The notes under the pieces are model-generated. The model had not been told where the DNA came from and ran no database searches. It saw nothing but the letters and a program-made list of their open reading frames with translations. Made by a program: the position numbers and the translations under genes. Of a stretch of 64,000 nucleotides of DNA, positions 27,356-38,287 are shown in pieces; the first letter of the stretch is position 1, and each line of letters starts with the position of its first letter. The stretch lies in contig CBDAUF010000001.1 in the NCBI GenBank assembly GCA_965200535.1, positions 558,001 to 622,000 on the forward strand. Reading direction: 5' to 3'. Source of the DNA: MPNO01 sp965200535 (GTDB taxonomy: Bacteria; Pseudomonadota; Alphaproteobacteria; MPNO01).

Positions 27356-28744
27356 TTACGGGAGGGCAGTCCCGCTGCATCGGCGCTCAAGTCGGCAGAC
27401 ATAGAATCCGTCGATCCCGCCCCGGTCGGCCAGATCGCCGGGAAGCGTCCGGATGTCGCCTTCGCTCGTCAGGAACGGCGCGGCGCCATCGATTTCGCCG
27501 GCTCCGATCGGCAGGCGGGCGAACCCGGGTGCGGCGGCGAGTAATGCCGCGATCCGCGCCGGACCCTCCTCGACCTGGAGCGAACAGACGGCGTAGACCA
27601 GCCGGCCTCCCGGCCGCACCGCCTTCGCCGCGGCGCCGAGCAGCGCATCCTGGAGCACGGCCATGCGCGCCGCGTCGCCCGGCGTCCTGTTGCGGGCAAT
27701 GTCGGGATGGCGCCGGATCGTTCCGGTGCCGGAGCACGGCGCATCCAGAAGCACAGCATCGAACGGCGCGGCGGGGGTCCAGCGGCGCAGGTCCGCTTCG
27801 ATCGTCTCCACCCGCAGCCCGAGTCTCGCGAGATTGCCGGCGAGACGCTCGAGCCGGACGCGCGATATGTCGAGCGCCGTGACCTGCGTTCCCGCGGCGG
27901 CGAGTTGCGCCGTCTTCCCGCCCGGCGCCGCGCAGAGATCGGCGACGCGAAGGCCGGCGGCATGGCCCGCGAGGCCCGCGAGCAGGGCGCGCGCGGGCAG
28001 GGCCGCCGCCGCATCCTGCACCCACCAGCCGCCGGCGCGGTAACCTGGCAGGCTCTCCACCGGCGCTGCCGCGCGGCGCAGGCTTCCGGTCGGCAGCAGC
28101 GCCGCGTCGAGCCGGCGCGCCCAGTCCGCCGGCGCCCCGGCCACGGAGATATCGAGGGGTGGTTCGGCCAGATGGGCGGAGGCGATGGCCCGCGCCGCGG
28201 CCTCGCCGTAGGCCGCCGCCCAGCTCCGCCACAGCCAGTCGGGCGTGTTGAGCCGGGCGGCGTCCTGGGCCGCGCACAGCGGCCCGGCATCGCGCGCCAG
28301 ACGGCGCAGGACGGCGTTGGCGAGCGGGCGGTAGCGGCGGGTCTCGCGCGTGTCGAGCAGCGCCACCGCCTCGTTGACCGCGGCGTGGGGCGGCGTGCGC
28401 AGGAACACCGCATCGGCGGCGCCCAGCCTCAGCGCGTTCCGCGCCGAGGATGCGCGGCTCGGCAGCGGCCGGTCCATGAAGGCTGCGAGCAGTGCATCGA
28501 TCTGACCCAGGCGCCGCAGCGTCGTCGCCGTCAGGTGTCGGACCAGCGCCCGGTCGCGCACCTCGAGCGCGGCAAAGCCGGACGACGCACCGAGCGCGTC
28601 CTCGAGCCGGCGCCGTGCACCGAGGACGCCGTCGAGGACCGCATGGGCGATTTTGCGCGGGCGCGGTCTTCGCTCCTGTCCCGCGGCGCCCGGTCTGGCC
28701 GCTCCGGCGCCGCTCCTCGCCCGCCCCCCGGGCGTCCGGCTCAA
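27356..28744 (-). CDS. rsmB: 16S rRNA (cytosine-C5) methyltransferase, RsmB/NOP family
   Basis: A 462-residue protein with an N-terminal NusB-like RNA-binding domain (KIAHAVLDGVLGARRRLEDAL, residues about 30-165) and a C-terminal SAM methyltransferase. Motif I is VADLCAAPGGKTAQLAAAG, motif IV DAPCSGTGTIRRHPDIA carries one Cys, and motif VI YAVCSLQVEEG carries the other, matching m5C methyltransferases that act on C967. I place the start at a TTG (28744) that overlaps the TGA of the upstream gene as TTGA; an ATG at 28804 would lie inside that gene. Neither is certain. RsmB precedes rpe and heparinase in many alphaproteobacteria. Confidence 0.9.
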   Translation of the reverse strand: MSRTPGGRARSGAGAARPGAAGQERRPRPRKIAHAVLDGVLGARRRLEDALGASSGFAALEVRDRALVRHLTATTLRRLGQIDALLAAFMDRPLPSRASSARNALRLGAADAVFLRTPPHAAVNEAVALLDTRETRRYRPLANAVLRRLARDAGPLCAAQDAARLNTPDWLWRSWAAAYGEAAARAIASAHLAEPPLDISVAGAPADWARRLDAALLPTGSLRRAAAPVESLPGYRAGGWWVQDAAAALPARALLAGLAGHAAGLRVADLCAAPGGKTAQLAAAGTQVTALDISRVRLERLAGNLARLGLRVETIEADLRRWTPAAPFDAVLLDAPCSGTGTIRRHPDIARNRTPGDAARMAVLQDALLGAAAKAVRPGGRLVYAVCSLQVEEGPARIAALLAAAPGFARLPIGAGEIDGAAPFLTSEGDIRTLPGDLADRGGIDGFYVCRLERRCSGTALP

Positions 28745-29346
28745 CCCGGCGCCCCCGTGCTCTCCTCCCCCGCGCGCCAGGCGCGGCGAAAGCGCAGGCG
28801 GCAATCGGCGGGGTCCCAGTCGCGCCGGTAGTCCGCCGGAGGCCCCGGGGCGACCCGGACGCAGACGAAGCGGGGCGCCGGCGCGTCCAGGAGAAACCGC
28901 GCCGCCCTGTCGAGTCCGGGACGGTCGGCGACGGTCATGGTCGACGGCAGCCCGGCGCCCTCGGCGAGCTTCGCGAGGTCGGTCCGCCGCGCGGTATGGC
29001 CGAACTGGCCGCCGGTCTCGCCGTGGCGGCCGTTGTCGATACAGACGATCGAGAGGTTCGCCGGCATCGTCGAGGCGACCGTCGCGAGAGCCCCCGCGTT
29101 CATCAGCAACTCGCCGTCGCCGGTGATGACGGCGACCTGTTTGGCGGGCGCGGCGAGCGCCATGCCGAGACCCATGGGGACCGCTCCGCCCATGGCGCCG
29201 CCGAAAGCGAACAGGGTGTCCGCCTCGTCGGTCAGCGCCGCCGCATCGCGCGCCGCCCCGGCGAGCCCGGCAACCATCAGATAGGCGGCGGGGTCGGGGA
29301 ACAGCCGTTCCAGCACCTGCCTGCGGTCGAGCGACAGTTCGGTCAT
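28741..29346 (-). CDS. ThDP-binding (beta/PP) subunit, sulfopyruvate/phosphonopyruvate decarboxylase-like
   Basis: A 201-residue protein equal to the C-terminal PP domain of ThDP enzymes. The diphosphate-binding motif is GDGELLMNAGALATV..IDNG (GDG to N). Before it comes FAFGGAMGGAVPMGLGMAL, after it GETGGQFGHTARRTDLAKL, as in ComE and phosphonopyruvate decarboxylase beta regions. The ATG at 29346 (MTELSLDRRQVL) is 13 bases after the stop of the alpha-subunit gene. The two should form one cytosolic decarboxylase. The C-terminal 30 residues are arginine-rich. The substrate is not predictable: sulfopyruvate, phosphonopyruvate and benzoylformate-like acids are all possible. Confidence 0.82.
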   Translation of the reverse strand: MTELSLDRRQVLERLFPDPAAYLMVAGLAGAARDAAALTDEADTLFAFGGAMGGAVPMGLGMALAAPAKQVAVITGDGELLMNAGALATVASTMPANLSIVCIDNGRHGETGGQFGHTARRTDLAKLAEGAGLPSTMTVADRPGLDRAARFLLDAPAPRFVCVRVAPGPPADYRRDWDPADCRLRFRRAWRAGEESTGAPG

Positions 29347-29359
29347 GCGGACGTCCGCC

Positions 29360-29881
29360 TCAGAACGGCTTGGCGCCGAGGAAGCGCTGCGACAGCACGA
29401 GGGCCGCGCCTTGCCCGCCGCGCCAGACCGCATCGATGGCCGCGCGCGCCGCCGGTTCGAGATCCTCCGCCCGCTCCACCCGGTAGCAGACGATGCCCAT
29501 CGCCTCGAGAACCGGCCCGACCGCCTGCCCCATCGGGTATTGCCACGGGTTCATCTCCCCGTAATCGCCGCGCATGGTGACGATCATCAGCACGGGAAAC
29601 CGGCCGCCCCGGACCAGCGACAGCATGTTGGGGCAGTTGCCGACGCCGGAGGACTGCATGCAGACCACCGCACGGGCGCCGACGAGATCGGCGCCGGCGG
29701 CGAGCGCGATGCCTTCCTGCTCGCTCGACAACAGGACCGCAGTGGTGCCGTTGCCGGTGTCGGCGAGATCGACCAGCGCTCGGTTGCCGGCATCGGGCAC
29801 GTAGGCGAACAGGCTCACTCCGGCCTCCACCAGGAGGTCGAACACGCACTCCGGCCAACCCGACGGCTGCGGTTCCGCCAT
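29360..29881 (-). CDS. ThDP-binding (alpha/Pyr) subunit, sulfopyruvate/phosphonopyruvate decarboxylase-like
   Basis: A 173-residue pyrimidine-binding domain. VFDLLVEAGVSLFAYVPDAGN is the first strand-helix unit. LLSSEQEGIALAAGADLVGA carries the Glu that activates thiamine. MQSSGVGNCPNMLSLVRGG and VLMIVTMRGDYGEMN complete the fold. The start is ATG 29881, 20 bases after the acs stop. It is coupled to the beta-subunit gene, 13 bases on. It is related to the alpha-like domain encoded at the left end of this window. Order on this strand: acs - alpha - beta - rsmB, all closely packed. Confidence 0.82.
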   Translation of the reverse strand: MAEPQPSGWPECVFDLLVEAGVSLFAYVPDAGNRALVDLADTGNGTTAVLLSSEQEGIALAAGADLVGARAVVCMQSSGVGNCPNMLSLVRGGRFPVLMIVTMRGDYGEMNPWQYPMGQAVGPVLEAMGIVCYRVERAEDLEPAARAAIDAVWRGGQGAALVLSQRFLGAKPF

Positions 29882-29901
29882 CCCGGCGTTCTCGCCCTGC
29901 C

Positions 29902-31842
<1,941 letters not shown>

Positions 31843-31877
31843 AACCGTCACCCCCCGTTCACGGCGCGGAGATTATG

Positions 31878-31889
31878 TAGGCCAACCCG
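31878..31889. repeat. Left copy of imperfect 12-base repeat flanking the helicase pseudogene
   Basis: TAGGCCAACCCG here and TAGGCAAACCCG at 37297-37308 differ at one base and bracket the 5.3-kb helicase-nuclease gene. Such a pair could be a remnant of a target duplication. A one-mismatch 12-mer can also arise by chance, so the link is weak. Confidence 0.25.
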
Positions 31890-31924
31890 AAAGGTGACAA
31901 GGAACGCGGGCCGGGTGCATCCCC

Positions 31925-33688
31925 CTATGCCGGTTCCATTTTGGTCCCGGCCGCATCTTCCTCTTCCGGTATCGCGGCCCGTCCCTGCTCCAGCATTTCC
32001 TCGAGGCGGTCATGTACGCGGCTCAGCTCGCGTTCCGGATCGGTAAAGTAATCCGTCGACCAGATCCGGAGCAGACGCCATCCGAGTTGCTCGAGGATGA
32101 TGTGGCGCACACGATCGCGGTCTCTGGCCGAAGGGGAAGAGTGGTAGGTCGCCCCGTCGCACTCGACGCCCGCCAGAAAACGCCCCGGCAGGTCGGGATG
32201 GACGATGCCGAGGTCGATGCGGAATTTCGAGATTCCGATCTGGATCTGCACATTCCAGCCGCGCCGGCGCAGGCCCTCGGCAACCGCCGCCTCGAAATCG
32301 CTGTCGTATGCATGGAGGCCGCCGACATCGCGGACCGCCTCTCCAAGGGCGACCGGGCCCCGGTCGGCAAAATCGAGATAACGTTTCAGATCCCAGACCG
32401 CACGGGCCGAGGTGCGCGTGAGATCGATCATGTCCGCATCGAAGCTGGCGAAGACCACGACCTCGGTTGTTGCGCGGGTAATGGCGACATTCAGCCGCCG
32501 CTCGCCGCCATGGCGGTTGAGCGGGCCAAAGTTCATGCTCATGGTTCGTGCGCCGACCTCTGTTGGCCCGTAGCCGATGCTGAGCAGAATGATGTCCCGC
32601 TGGTCTCCCTGAACGGTCTCCAGATTTTTCACGAAGGGTTCTTCGGGTTCCTCCGGGCCGGGGCGGAAAAACCGTTCCAAGTCTGGATCGTTTCTCCGCG
32701 CGCGGTCGAGCAGATCCTCGATCAGCCTCTGTTGATCCGCATTGAGCGTGACAATCCCCAGAGAGAACTTTGATAATTCGGGATCGCGAAGGCGCCGTGT
32801 CACCTCGTCGACGACCGCCTTTGCTTCTATCTCGTTGGTACGCGACCTGCCCTTGGCGTACATGCCGTCGATCCGCCGAAAGGATACGGCGGTCTCGCGC
32901 GTGTCCGCGGCGGGGTAGGTGACGAGTTCACCGCCGTAATAGGCATGGTTTGAGAAATGAATCAGGCTTTCATGGCGGCTCCGGTAGTGACCGGTCAGGC
33001 GATGGAGCGGTATGCGAGAGGCAAGCGCTTCGTCGAGGATACTTTCCAGATCGCCAAGGTCATCGTCCTCGGCCTCCTCCGCGCCGCGCTCGAAGAAGCG
33101 CGTCGGCGGCATCTGCTTCGGATCGCCGACGATGATGCAGTTGTCGCCTCTGGCAATCGCACCGATAGCGTCCGGTACTGTGATCTGGCTTGCCTCGTCG
33201 AACACCACGAGATCGAACTGGGCCTGACCGGGAGGCAGGAATTGCGCAACCGACAACGGGCTCATCATCAGACAGGGAGTCAGTTCGGTCAGCGCCGGAC
33301 CCATCTCGGTCACGAGTTGACGCACCGGCTTGTGTCGCATCTTCTTTTGCAGTTCCCGCGCCAGCACTGCATATCCCGGATTTCCCTTGGCGTTCTCCTT
33401 GCCGGGAACGCTACCCGAAAGTCGTGCACGAATTTGCTCGACAGCCAGATCTGTCAGGCGCTTGTCCAGCGTGCGGAAGGTTTCGATCAGATCTTCGTGG
33501 CGGGTCGGGAGAAACGCCTGAGTTCGGACCGGCTGTCGATCAGCAGCGGTGCGACCCACCGACAATAGGCTGTTTCCACCTCCTCTACCGCGCGCTCCGG
33601 CGAGACCGTGCGGTGCACAAACGTCTCTACCAATGCGTCCAGGCCGACTGCGGACGCCTCGCGCCGCGCTTCCACCCAGGCGCACCAA
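31925..33688 (-). pseudogene. Helicase pseudogene, segment 4: motor C-terminal half and nuclease
   Basis: An open stretch in a different frame from the other segments. Authentic coding begins around 33515 (TRHEDLIETFRTLDKRL); the codons above that are out-of-frame. It carries Walker B (DEASQ), motif III (GDPKQMPPTRFFERG), TVQGDQRDIILLSIGYG, the SF1 arginine-finger region AITRATTEVVV, and a C-terminal endonuclease-like domain (about 110 residues) with Asp, Glu-x-Cys-Asp and LEQLGWRLLRIWSTDYF. That last motif is the typical end of Vsr/DUF559 domains. It lacks Walker A, so it cannot work alone as a helicase. Confidence 0.8.
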
Positions 33689-34896
33689 AGATCGAGCCTT
33701 CGTTGCCGCTCGATTATTCCCTCTGCGGCTTCGGCGAGCGCCGGCAGATCGGATGTGTCACCGTCATGCCCTGCGGCTTCCCGAAAGTGTGCAACCGCAC
33801 CGTCGAACTGCGCCTGCGCGTCGAGCAACGTCCGGGCTGCCTGCGACAGCGGCATGCCGGGCTCCAGCAAATCGCGGCCCTCGCACAGGACGCGTGCCAA
33901 CGTCGAACGGGTCTCCACCGGATCGCGTCCGCATCCGGCAAGGCGGATCGCAGCCTCGCGTAACTTGCCGCCCGCCTGGAGTGCCTTGTGGATCCTCTCC
34001 AGATCGGTTTCGAGGCCGTTCCAGAGAGTGGTCTTCGGCGTTGTCGCCATATGCCGATCCATCGCCTCGCGCCGCTCCACCATTTGGCGCAGTGCGTCAA
34101 GATCGGCCTCCGGAGCCGGCGCGGTGCGCTTTTCCAGCCCAAAATGGGCGCGAAGGGCCTTTCTGAGCTTTCCACGCGCCAGCGCCCGCAGCGGCCACAT
34201 CTTTTCCGCGGCCCGTGTGCGCTGAGCAAGGAAGCTGTCTATCCGGTCGGCATCAATGCGATCATTCGGATAAGCGACGGTGAGGTTCCATCGAATCCGC
34301 CAGTATTCGGCAAGTTCTTCCGCTGCACTGCTTGCCGCTGCCATCGTTTCTTTCGCATCGGTCGTCAGCGCAAAGCCGCAGTCAATCGTTGCCAACTCCG
34401 GAACCACGTCGGCGACCGCCGCAAACGCCCGCGCCTCGCTCTCCGTTTCACCCACCGCAGAGAGCCCGATCTTGCCCGCGAAATCGTCGCGTGCCTTCCG
34501 ATAGGCAGTCACGGCTTCGCAAAGCGCAGTCGCGCTTGCGGCGGCCCTCGCCTGCCACACGTTCGACCAGTCGCCGTGATCCACGCCCGCGAAAGCCCGA
34601 AAATCCTCGGCTTCCAGCGGGCCCCGCACCAATGCCAGCGCGCGAGCTGTCAGTTTCAGGCCTGCGAATGCTTCGGGCGTCGGGGCATGGCCGGCCGCCA
34701 GATAGCATGGCCAACCGAGATCCAGGCGGTGGACATCGCCGTAACGCGCGGCGCGGCCGATTGCGGTGCGCGGGCTGATCCCGGCCGGCCCCGGCTTGTG
34801 CAACGCTTCGACCAGGCCGTTGAGGGCGCTTCGGGCGTCGGCCAGTCGAGCGGCGGTGTCGTCCCATTCGGCGCGCGATTTCCTGATACGTTCGTC
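33487..34896 (-). pseudogene. Helicase pseudogene, segment 3: helical insert
   Basis: This stretch lies between the TGA at 34897 and the frameshift near 33510. It encodes about 470 residues of mostly charged helix (DERIRKSRAEWDDTAARL onward, then EELAEYWRIRWNLTVAY), the insertion seen between helicase motifs Ia and II in DUF4011 proteins. It has no motif on its own. The frame joins directly to segment 2 if the TGA is read as a sense codon (for example TGG or CGA). Confidence 0.75.
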
Positions 34897-35868
34897 TCAA
34901 GCTACACCCAGCTGTTCGATGACAGCGCGCTTGTTCGCTTTCGCCGAATGCAGTTCCAGGCAGAAGTCGCCAAGCCCGCGTTCCCGAAGCCGCCGATAGA
35001 CCACTTCGAGCGCTGCCATCTTTTCCGAAACGAAGAGCACCCGCCGGCCGACGCCGATATTGTGGGCGATGATGTTGCCGATTGTTTCGGACTTGCCCGT
35101 GCCGGGCGGACCCTCCAGAACGAAATCACCGCTGTTCTCCGAAGCGTGGATCGCCACGATCTGGGAACTGTCGGCGTTCAGCGGAACCAGCAGATCCCTG
35201 GGATCGATGCGCCGGTCGATCTCGTCGGTCGGCAGGAACGCCGATCCGCGCTCATAGGGTTCGCGCGGGCTGTCGATCATGTGACGGACGAAAGGGCTCT
35301 TCTTGAGTACATCCGTTCGGTCCGCCAGATCCTTCCACATGAGGTATTTCGCGAACGAAAAAGTGGAGAGCACCACGTCTTCCACCACTTCGAAGCCCGC
35401 AACCTCGCGAACCCGTTCACGCACCGTTTTCCAGATTCGCACGACATCAACGCCGCTTTCGTCGGCCGGCAGATCGCCGGCAAGTTCCGGAAGATGGATG
35501 TCGAAATCCTGGCGCAACATCTCCAGAAGGGTGAGGTTGAACACCGTATCGTCTTCGTGGGCCCTCAGATAAGGCCTTGATCGGGCGCTTCGCCGCTCAA
35601 GCCTCGCCGGCAGCAGAATCAATGGCGCCCGGTAGCTTCGCACCTCCTCACCCTCCGGGCGCCAACGCAGCATCCCGAGCGCCAGAAAAAGGGTGTTGGC
35701 ACCGCTCTCTCGCATATCGGCGCGCGACTTGCGGTAGAGTTCGATGAGGCCTTTTTCGAGAGATTTGTCATCTGTATTGGCGACGATTTCATTGCGAGCA
35801 AGGGCGCCCAAGGCGAATTGGACGTCCAGATCCTCACCGGTGCGGAGCTTTCGCAAAGCCGTGTCGAT
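34897..35868 (-). pseudogene. Helicase pseudogene, segment 2: end of DUF4011 and Walker A
   Basis: After the TAA at 35869 the frame continues IDTALRKLRTGEDLDVQF, then the DUF4011 end signature LIELYRKSRADMRESGANTL and FLALGMLRWRPEG. The first RecA-like domain follows: SQIVAIHASENSGDFVLEGP, GTGKSETIGNIIAHNI and RVLFVSEKMAALEVVYRRL. It ends at the TGA at 34897-34899, just past motif Ia (LELHSAKANKRAVIEQLGVA). Confidence 0.8.
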
Positions 35869-37203
35869 TTATGCGTCGGCACCTTTTCTTTCCGGCGGCG
35901 GGATCACACGGATGGCTTTCCCGGCGGCGATACGATCTTCGAGCGCGGCCGGATCGGGACAGAAAATCGGTATCGCGGTCCGGCTCTCGCGCACGTTCAA
36001 CATGCGGTTGCGCCTGGAAAGGTCGAGCAGACTGCGCTTCCAACGGTCCAGGCGTTCGGCAGGCGTAGAAGGCTCTTCCGCCGTTGCCTCGATCACATCG
36101 GTATCGAAACCCGGCAGCACCGGCGGCACATCCAGCGACGGCAGCCTGACTTCGGGCCTGGTTGCCTTTTCCTCTGCAGGCTCCCGATCCTCGCGGAACG
36201 ATAGAGGCTGGACGCCGAGGCTGCGGGCTCGTGCGATGTCGATGGCATAGATGAAGGCCGCCTCCCGGTCTTCCTCGACCCGGACCTGGCCCTCGGCAAT
36301 CGCGCGAGAGAAAGTTGACGGCGCCGCTTGGGTTGCCAACGTCGCTTCGAAAAGGATCATTTCGTCCAGCGAAATTGCCTTGCGCAGTTCCATGGCGTCC
36401 TCGACGGCCATGGAGCGCAGGTGCTGCGGCTGCAGCCACACGCCGGGGAGCGCGTGGCCCTCGGTCAAGGCCACGACGGGGTTCAAGCCCGCCTGCTCCA
36501 GCGCCGCCGCAAAAAGGAGTGTCGTGTCGAGGCAGGTAGAGAGGCCCTGGTTTTCGATGTCGGAGGGCAGCCGTATCTTCTGCCCCTCGCGTTCGAAGCT
36601 CGCGGGCGGTATGGCGTAGGTAATCCGGCGAGCCGAGACTGCTGCCCAGACGGCGCTTGCCAACTCCCAGACCCGTTTCCGGGATTTGCCGGCGTAACCG
36701 TCGATAGCCGGGTTGCGGCCGGCGGATTCGAGGATGTTGGAGGCCTCCTTCAACAGACGTCCGACTGCCGAATCGTTGGGAGTGACAAAAGCGGCCAGAA
36801 GCTCCGGCATATGTCTCGCGCCGCCCCATTCGTTGCGTGCGAGGGCGGTGATCGGTCGGCGAAGTTCACTTAGCGTTGTCTCGCCTTGCCGGAGCGCCAG
36901 GCGGATTTCCGCCTGCATGGCTTCTGTCAGGCCATGCAGCAAACCCCCGGCAAGAGGGGTATTCCGGTCGTGGATCAGGGCCTCTCCGCCCGCGGGAATA
37001 CGATCGATCGGCCACACCCGCTTGCCTAGGATCGGCGGGTCGGCCGTGATTTCCAGGGTGAGGCCTTCCAGATCCTTCGTTGCACCGTTACGAACCGCAA
37101 GGTCTACGACGACCGCGATATCGTTCTGGTGGCTCGCAAATGTAACGCGGCGGGCGATTTCGGCGCGAATTTCGGGCGCGCCGGCGGGCGTGGCCTAGAC
37201 CAT
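35869..37203 (-). pseudogene. Helicase pseudogene, segment 1: N-terminus and start of DUF4011
   Basis: From the ATG at 37203 only Met-Val can be made before TAG. Downstream the frame is open for about 440 codons: PEIRAEIARRVTFASHQND, a middle region with STCLDTTLLFAAALEQAG and TEGHALPGVWL (transglutaminase-like Cys and His), and the first DUF4011 motif RLDRWKRSLLDLSRRNRMLN. It ends at TAA 35869-35871. A GTG at 37017 is the first internal initiator, but it would remove conserved sequence and has no ribosome site. Confidence 0.8.
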
Positions 37204-37242
37204 CGTTTCTCCATCCATCCGGTAAGAGTGTCCACGCGGGAA

Positions 37243-37297
37243 ATGTTCGGCGGAAGGCCGAACGAGCGCCTTCCGCGACGCTCGTTCGGCCAAACAT
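37243..37297 (-). promoter_or_regulatory. Competing hairpins upstream of the helicase pseudogene
   Basis: At least three mutually exclusive pairings share this leader. GTTCGGC (37245-37251) pairs with GCCGAAC (37257-37263). GGAAGGC (37252-37258) pairs with GCCTTCC (37268-37274). GCCGAACGAGCG (37257-37268) pairs with CGCTCGTTCGGC (37279-37290), a perfect 12-base stem. It lies 40-94 bases before the ATG, between the Rieske gene stop and the helicase start. It could be a Rieske-operon terminator, an attenuator-like leader, or an operator cluster. Confidence 0.55.
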
Positions 37298-37308
37298 AGG
37301 CAAACCCG
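37297..37308. repeat. Right copy of imperfect 12-base repeat flanking the helicase pseudogene
   Basis: TAGGCAAACCCG, one base different from the copy at 31878-31889. Both are in the same orientation, just outside the two ends of the helicase gene. This is only weak support for an insertion boundary. Confidence 0.25.
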
Positions 37309-37380
37309 GTTGGCGCGCCAGCGAATTCACCTGACCAACACCCTGCCGCGGCCAGCGAACGCTGCGACGGCGGGATGCGG

Positions 37381-37716
37381 TCAGATGCGCACCACCGCGC
37401 CGTCGGCGAGGGCGACCGGGGCTGGGCGGAGGGCGCTCCCCAGGCACGGGCCGGCGATGCACTCGCCGTCCTCGATGCGGAACTGTGCGCCGTGGGTGGC
37501 GCACTGGATGACCGACTTGTCGTAGCTCAGGAATGTGTCGGGCCGCCAGTCCAGCGGCACGCCCTGGTGCGGGCAGGCATTGACATAGCCGCGAACCTCG
37601 CCGCCCCGGCGGATCACGAAGATGCGCTGCCCGTCCTCGAGAACGAACCCCTTGCCGCCCGGATCGGCGATGTCGTCAAGCGCGCAGAGGACGGTCTTCC
37701 CCGCCGCGCCGCTCAC
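37381..37716 (-). CDS. Rieske (2Fe-2S) domain protein
   Basis: A 111-residue ferredoxin-type Rieske protein. Cluster ligands are seen in NACPHQGVPLDW (Cys-x-His) and IQCATHGAQFRIEDGEC (Cys-x-x-His). No membrane anchor is present, so it is a soluble electron carrier or a small regulatory Rieske protein. I chose the GTG at 37716, which overlaps the TGA of the EVE gene as GTGA and begins VSGAAGKTVLCALDDI; the ATG 12 codons earlier lies inside that gene. The redox partner is unknown. Confidence 0.87.
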   Translation of the reverse strand: MSGAAGKTVLCALDDIADPGGKGFVLEDGQRIFVIRRGGEVRGYVNACPHQGVPLDWRPDTFLSYDKSVIQCATHGAQFRIEDGECIAGPCLGSALRPAPVALADGAVVRI

Positions 37717-38126
37717 GCCTCGATGCCCGCCATCCGGCACAGGAACGCCCATTCCTCGTCCGAAACGGGCGTTACCGAAAGCCGCGACTGGCGCACCAGC
37801 GCCATCCCGGCGAGCGCCGGCTCGGCCTTGATCGCGGCCAGCGTCACCGGCGACTCGACCGGCGTCAGCGCCCTAACGTCGACCATGCCGAAGCGGCCCG
37901 AAGGGTCGGTCGGGTCGGGGTAGTGCTCGCGGACGATTTCCACCACGCCCACGATCTCGCGCGCCTTGACCGAATGGTAGAAGAAGCCGCGGTCGCCCAC
38001 CTTCATGGCCTTCATGTTGTTGTCGGCCTGGTAGTTGCGGACGCCGTCCCATTCCGCGGTGCCGGCCTGGACCTGGTCCTCCCAGGACCAGGCGCCGGGC
38101 TCCGACTTGAACAGCCAGTACGCCAT
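37713..38126 (-). CDS. EVE domain-containing protein
   Basis: A 137-residue EVE protein with the PUA-like fold. The N-terminus MAYWLFKSEPGAWSWEDQ and the following AEWDGVRNYQADNNMKAMKVGDRGFFYHS are nearly diagnostic. The aromatic and Asn residues line a pocket that recognises modified bases in related proteins. The start is ATG 38126; the long upstream open frame is not homologous. It is cytosolic and has no catalytic motif. It is coupled to the Rieske gene by a four-base overlap. EVE genes are common housekeeping-like genes in alphaproteobacteria, so closeness to the helicase may mean nothing. Confidence 0.92.
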   Translation of the reverse strand: MAYWLFKSEPGAWSWEDQVQAGTAEWDGVRNYQADNNMKAMKVGDRGFFYHSVKAREIVGVVEIVREHYPDPTDPSGRFGMVDVRALTPVESPVTLAAIKAEPALAGMALVRQSRLSVTPVSDEEWAFLCRMAGIEA

Positions 38127-38287
38127 CGTTCGCCATATCGACGCTTCCCGGCGGCGGGGAGCGGACGGGTGCGCCGCGGAAGGCCTGCGATCCGGCCCGG
38201 TTCGCGCCGCTGCACCCCGCTGTTCCCCGTCGGCCTTTCGGCGCCTGCCTCCCCGGTCTGTCGGCGATTCCGCCGGCCGGCTCCAGT

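Larger units (their letters stand above)
31925..37203 (-). pseudogene. DUF4011-type SF1 helicase with C-terminal Vsr/DUF559-like nuclease, disrupted by three stops and a frameshift
   Basis: One ancestral gene of about 1,760 codons, read right to left. ATG 37203 sits behind GGAGAAACG but codon 3 is TAG (37195-37197). TAA (35869-35871) and TGA (34897-34899) interrupt the same frame. A one-base loss near 33510 shifts to the last segment. Joined, the domains are: a transglutaminase-like Cys...GH segment; DUF4011 (WKRSLLDLSRRNRMLN); Walker A (LEGPPGTGKSETIGN); a long helical insert; Walker B (LVVFDEASQITV); helicase motifs VGDPKQMPPTR and RLNVAITRATTEVVVF; then a nuclease-like domain (IDLGIVHP, LAGVECDGATYH). 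GC is in the low 60s percent against about 70 in acs, suggesting acquisition. Proteins of this layout occur in defence islands; a defence role is my inference. Confidence 0.9.

Noticed and set aside
31925..37203. Stop-codon recoding or readthrough as explanation for the helicase stops
   Set aside because: All three stop types occur inside one gene, the same codons end normal genes nearby, and there is a frameshift as well. Pseudogenisation is simpler.
37713..38126. EVE gene as part of a defence island with the helicase
   Set aside because: It is coupled to a Rieske gene, has normal GC and is a common chromosomal gene in this group. Closeness alone is not enough.
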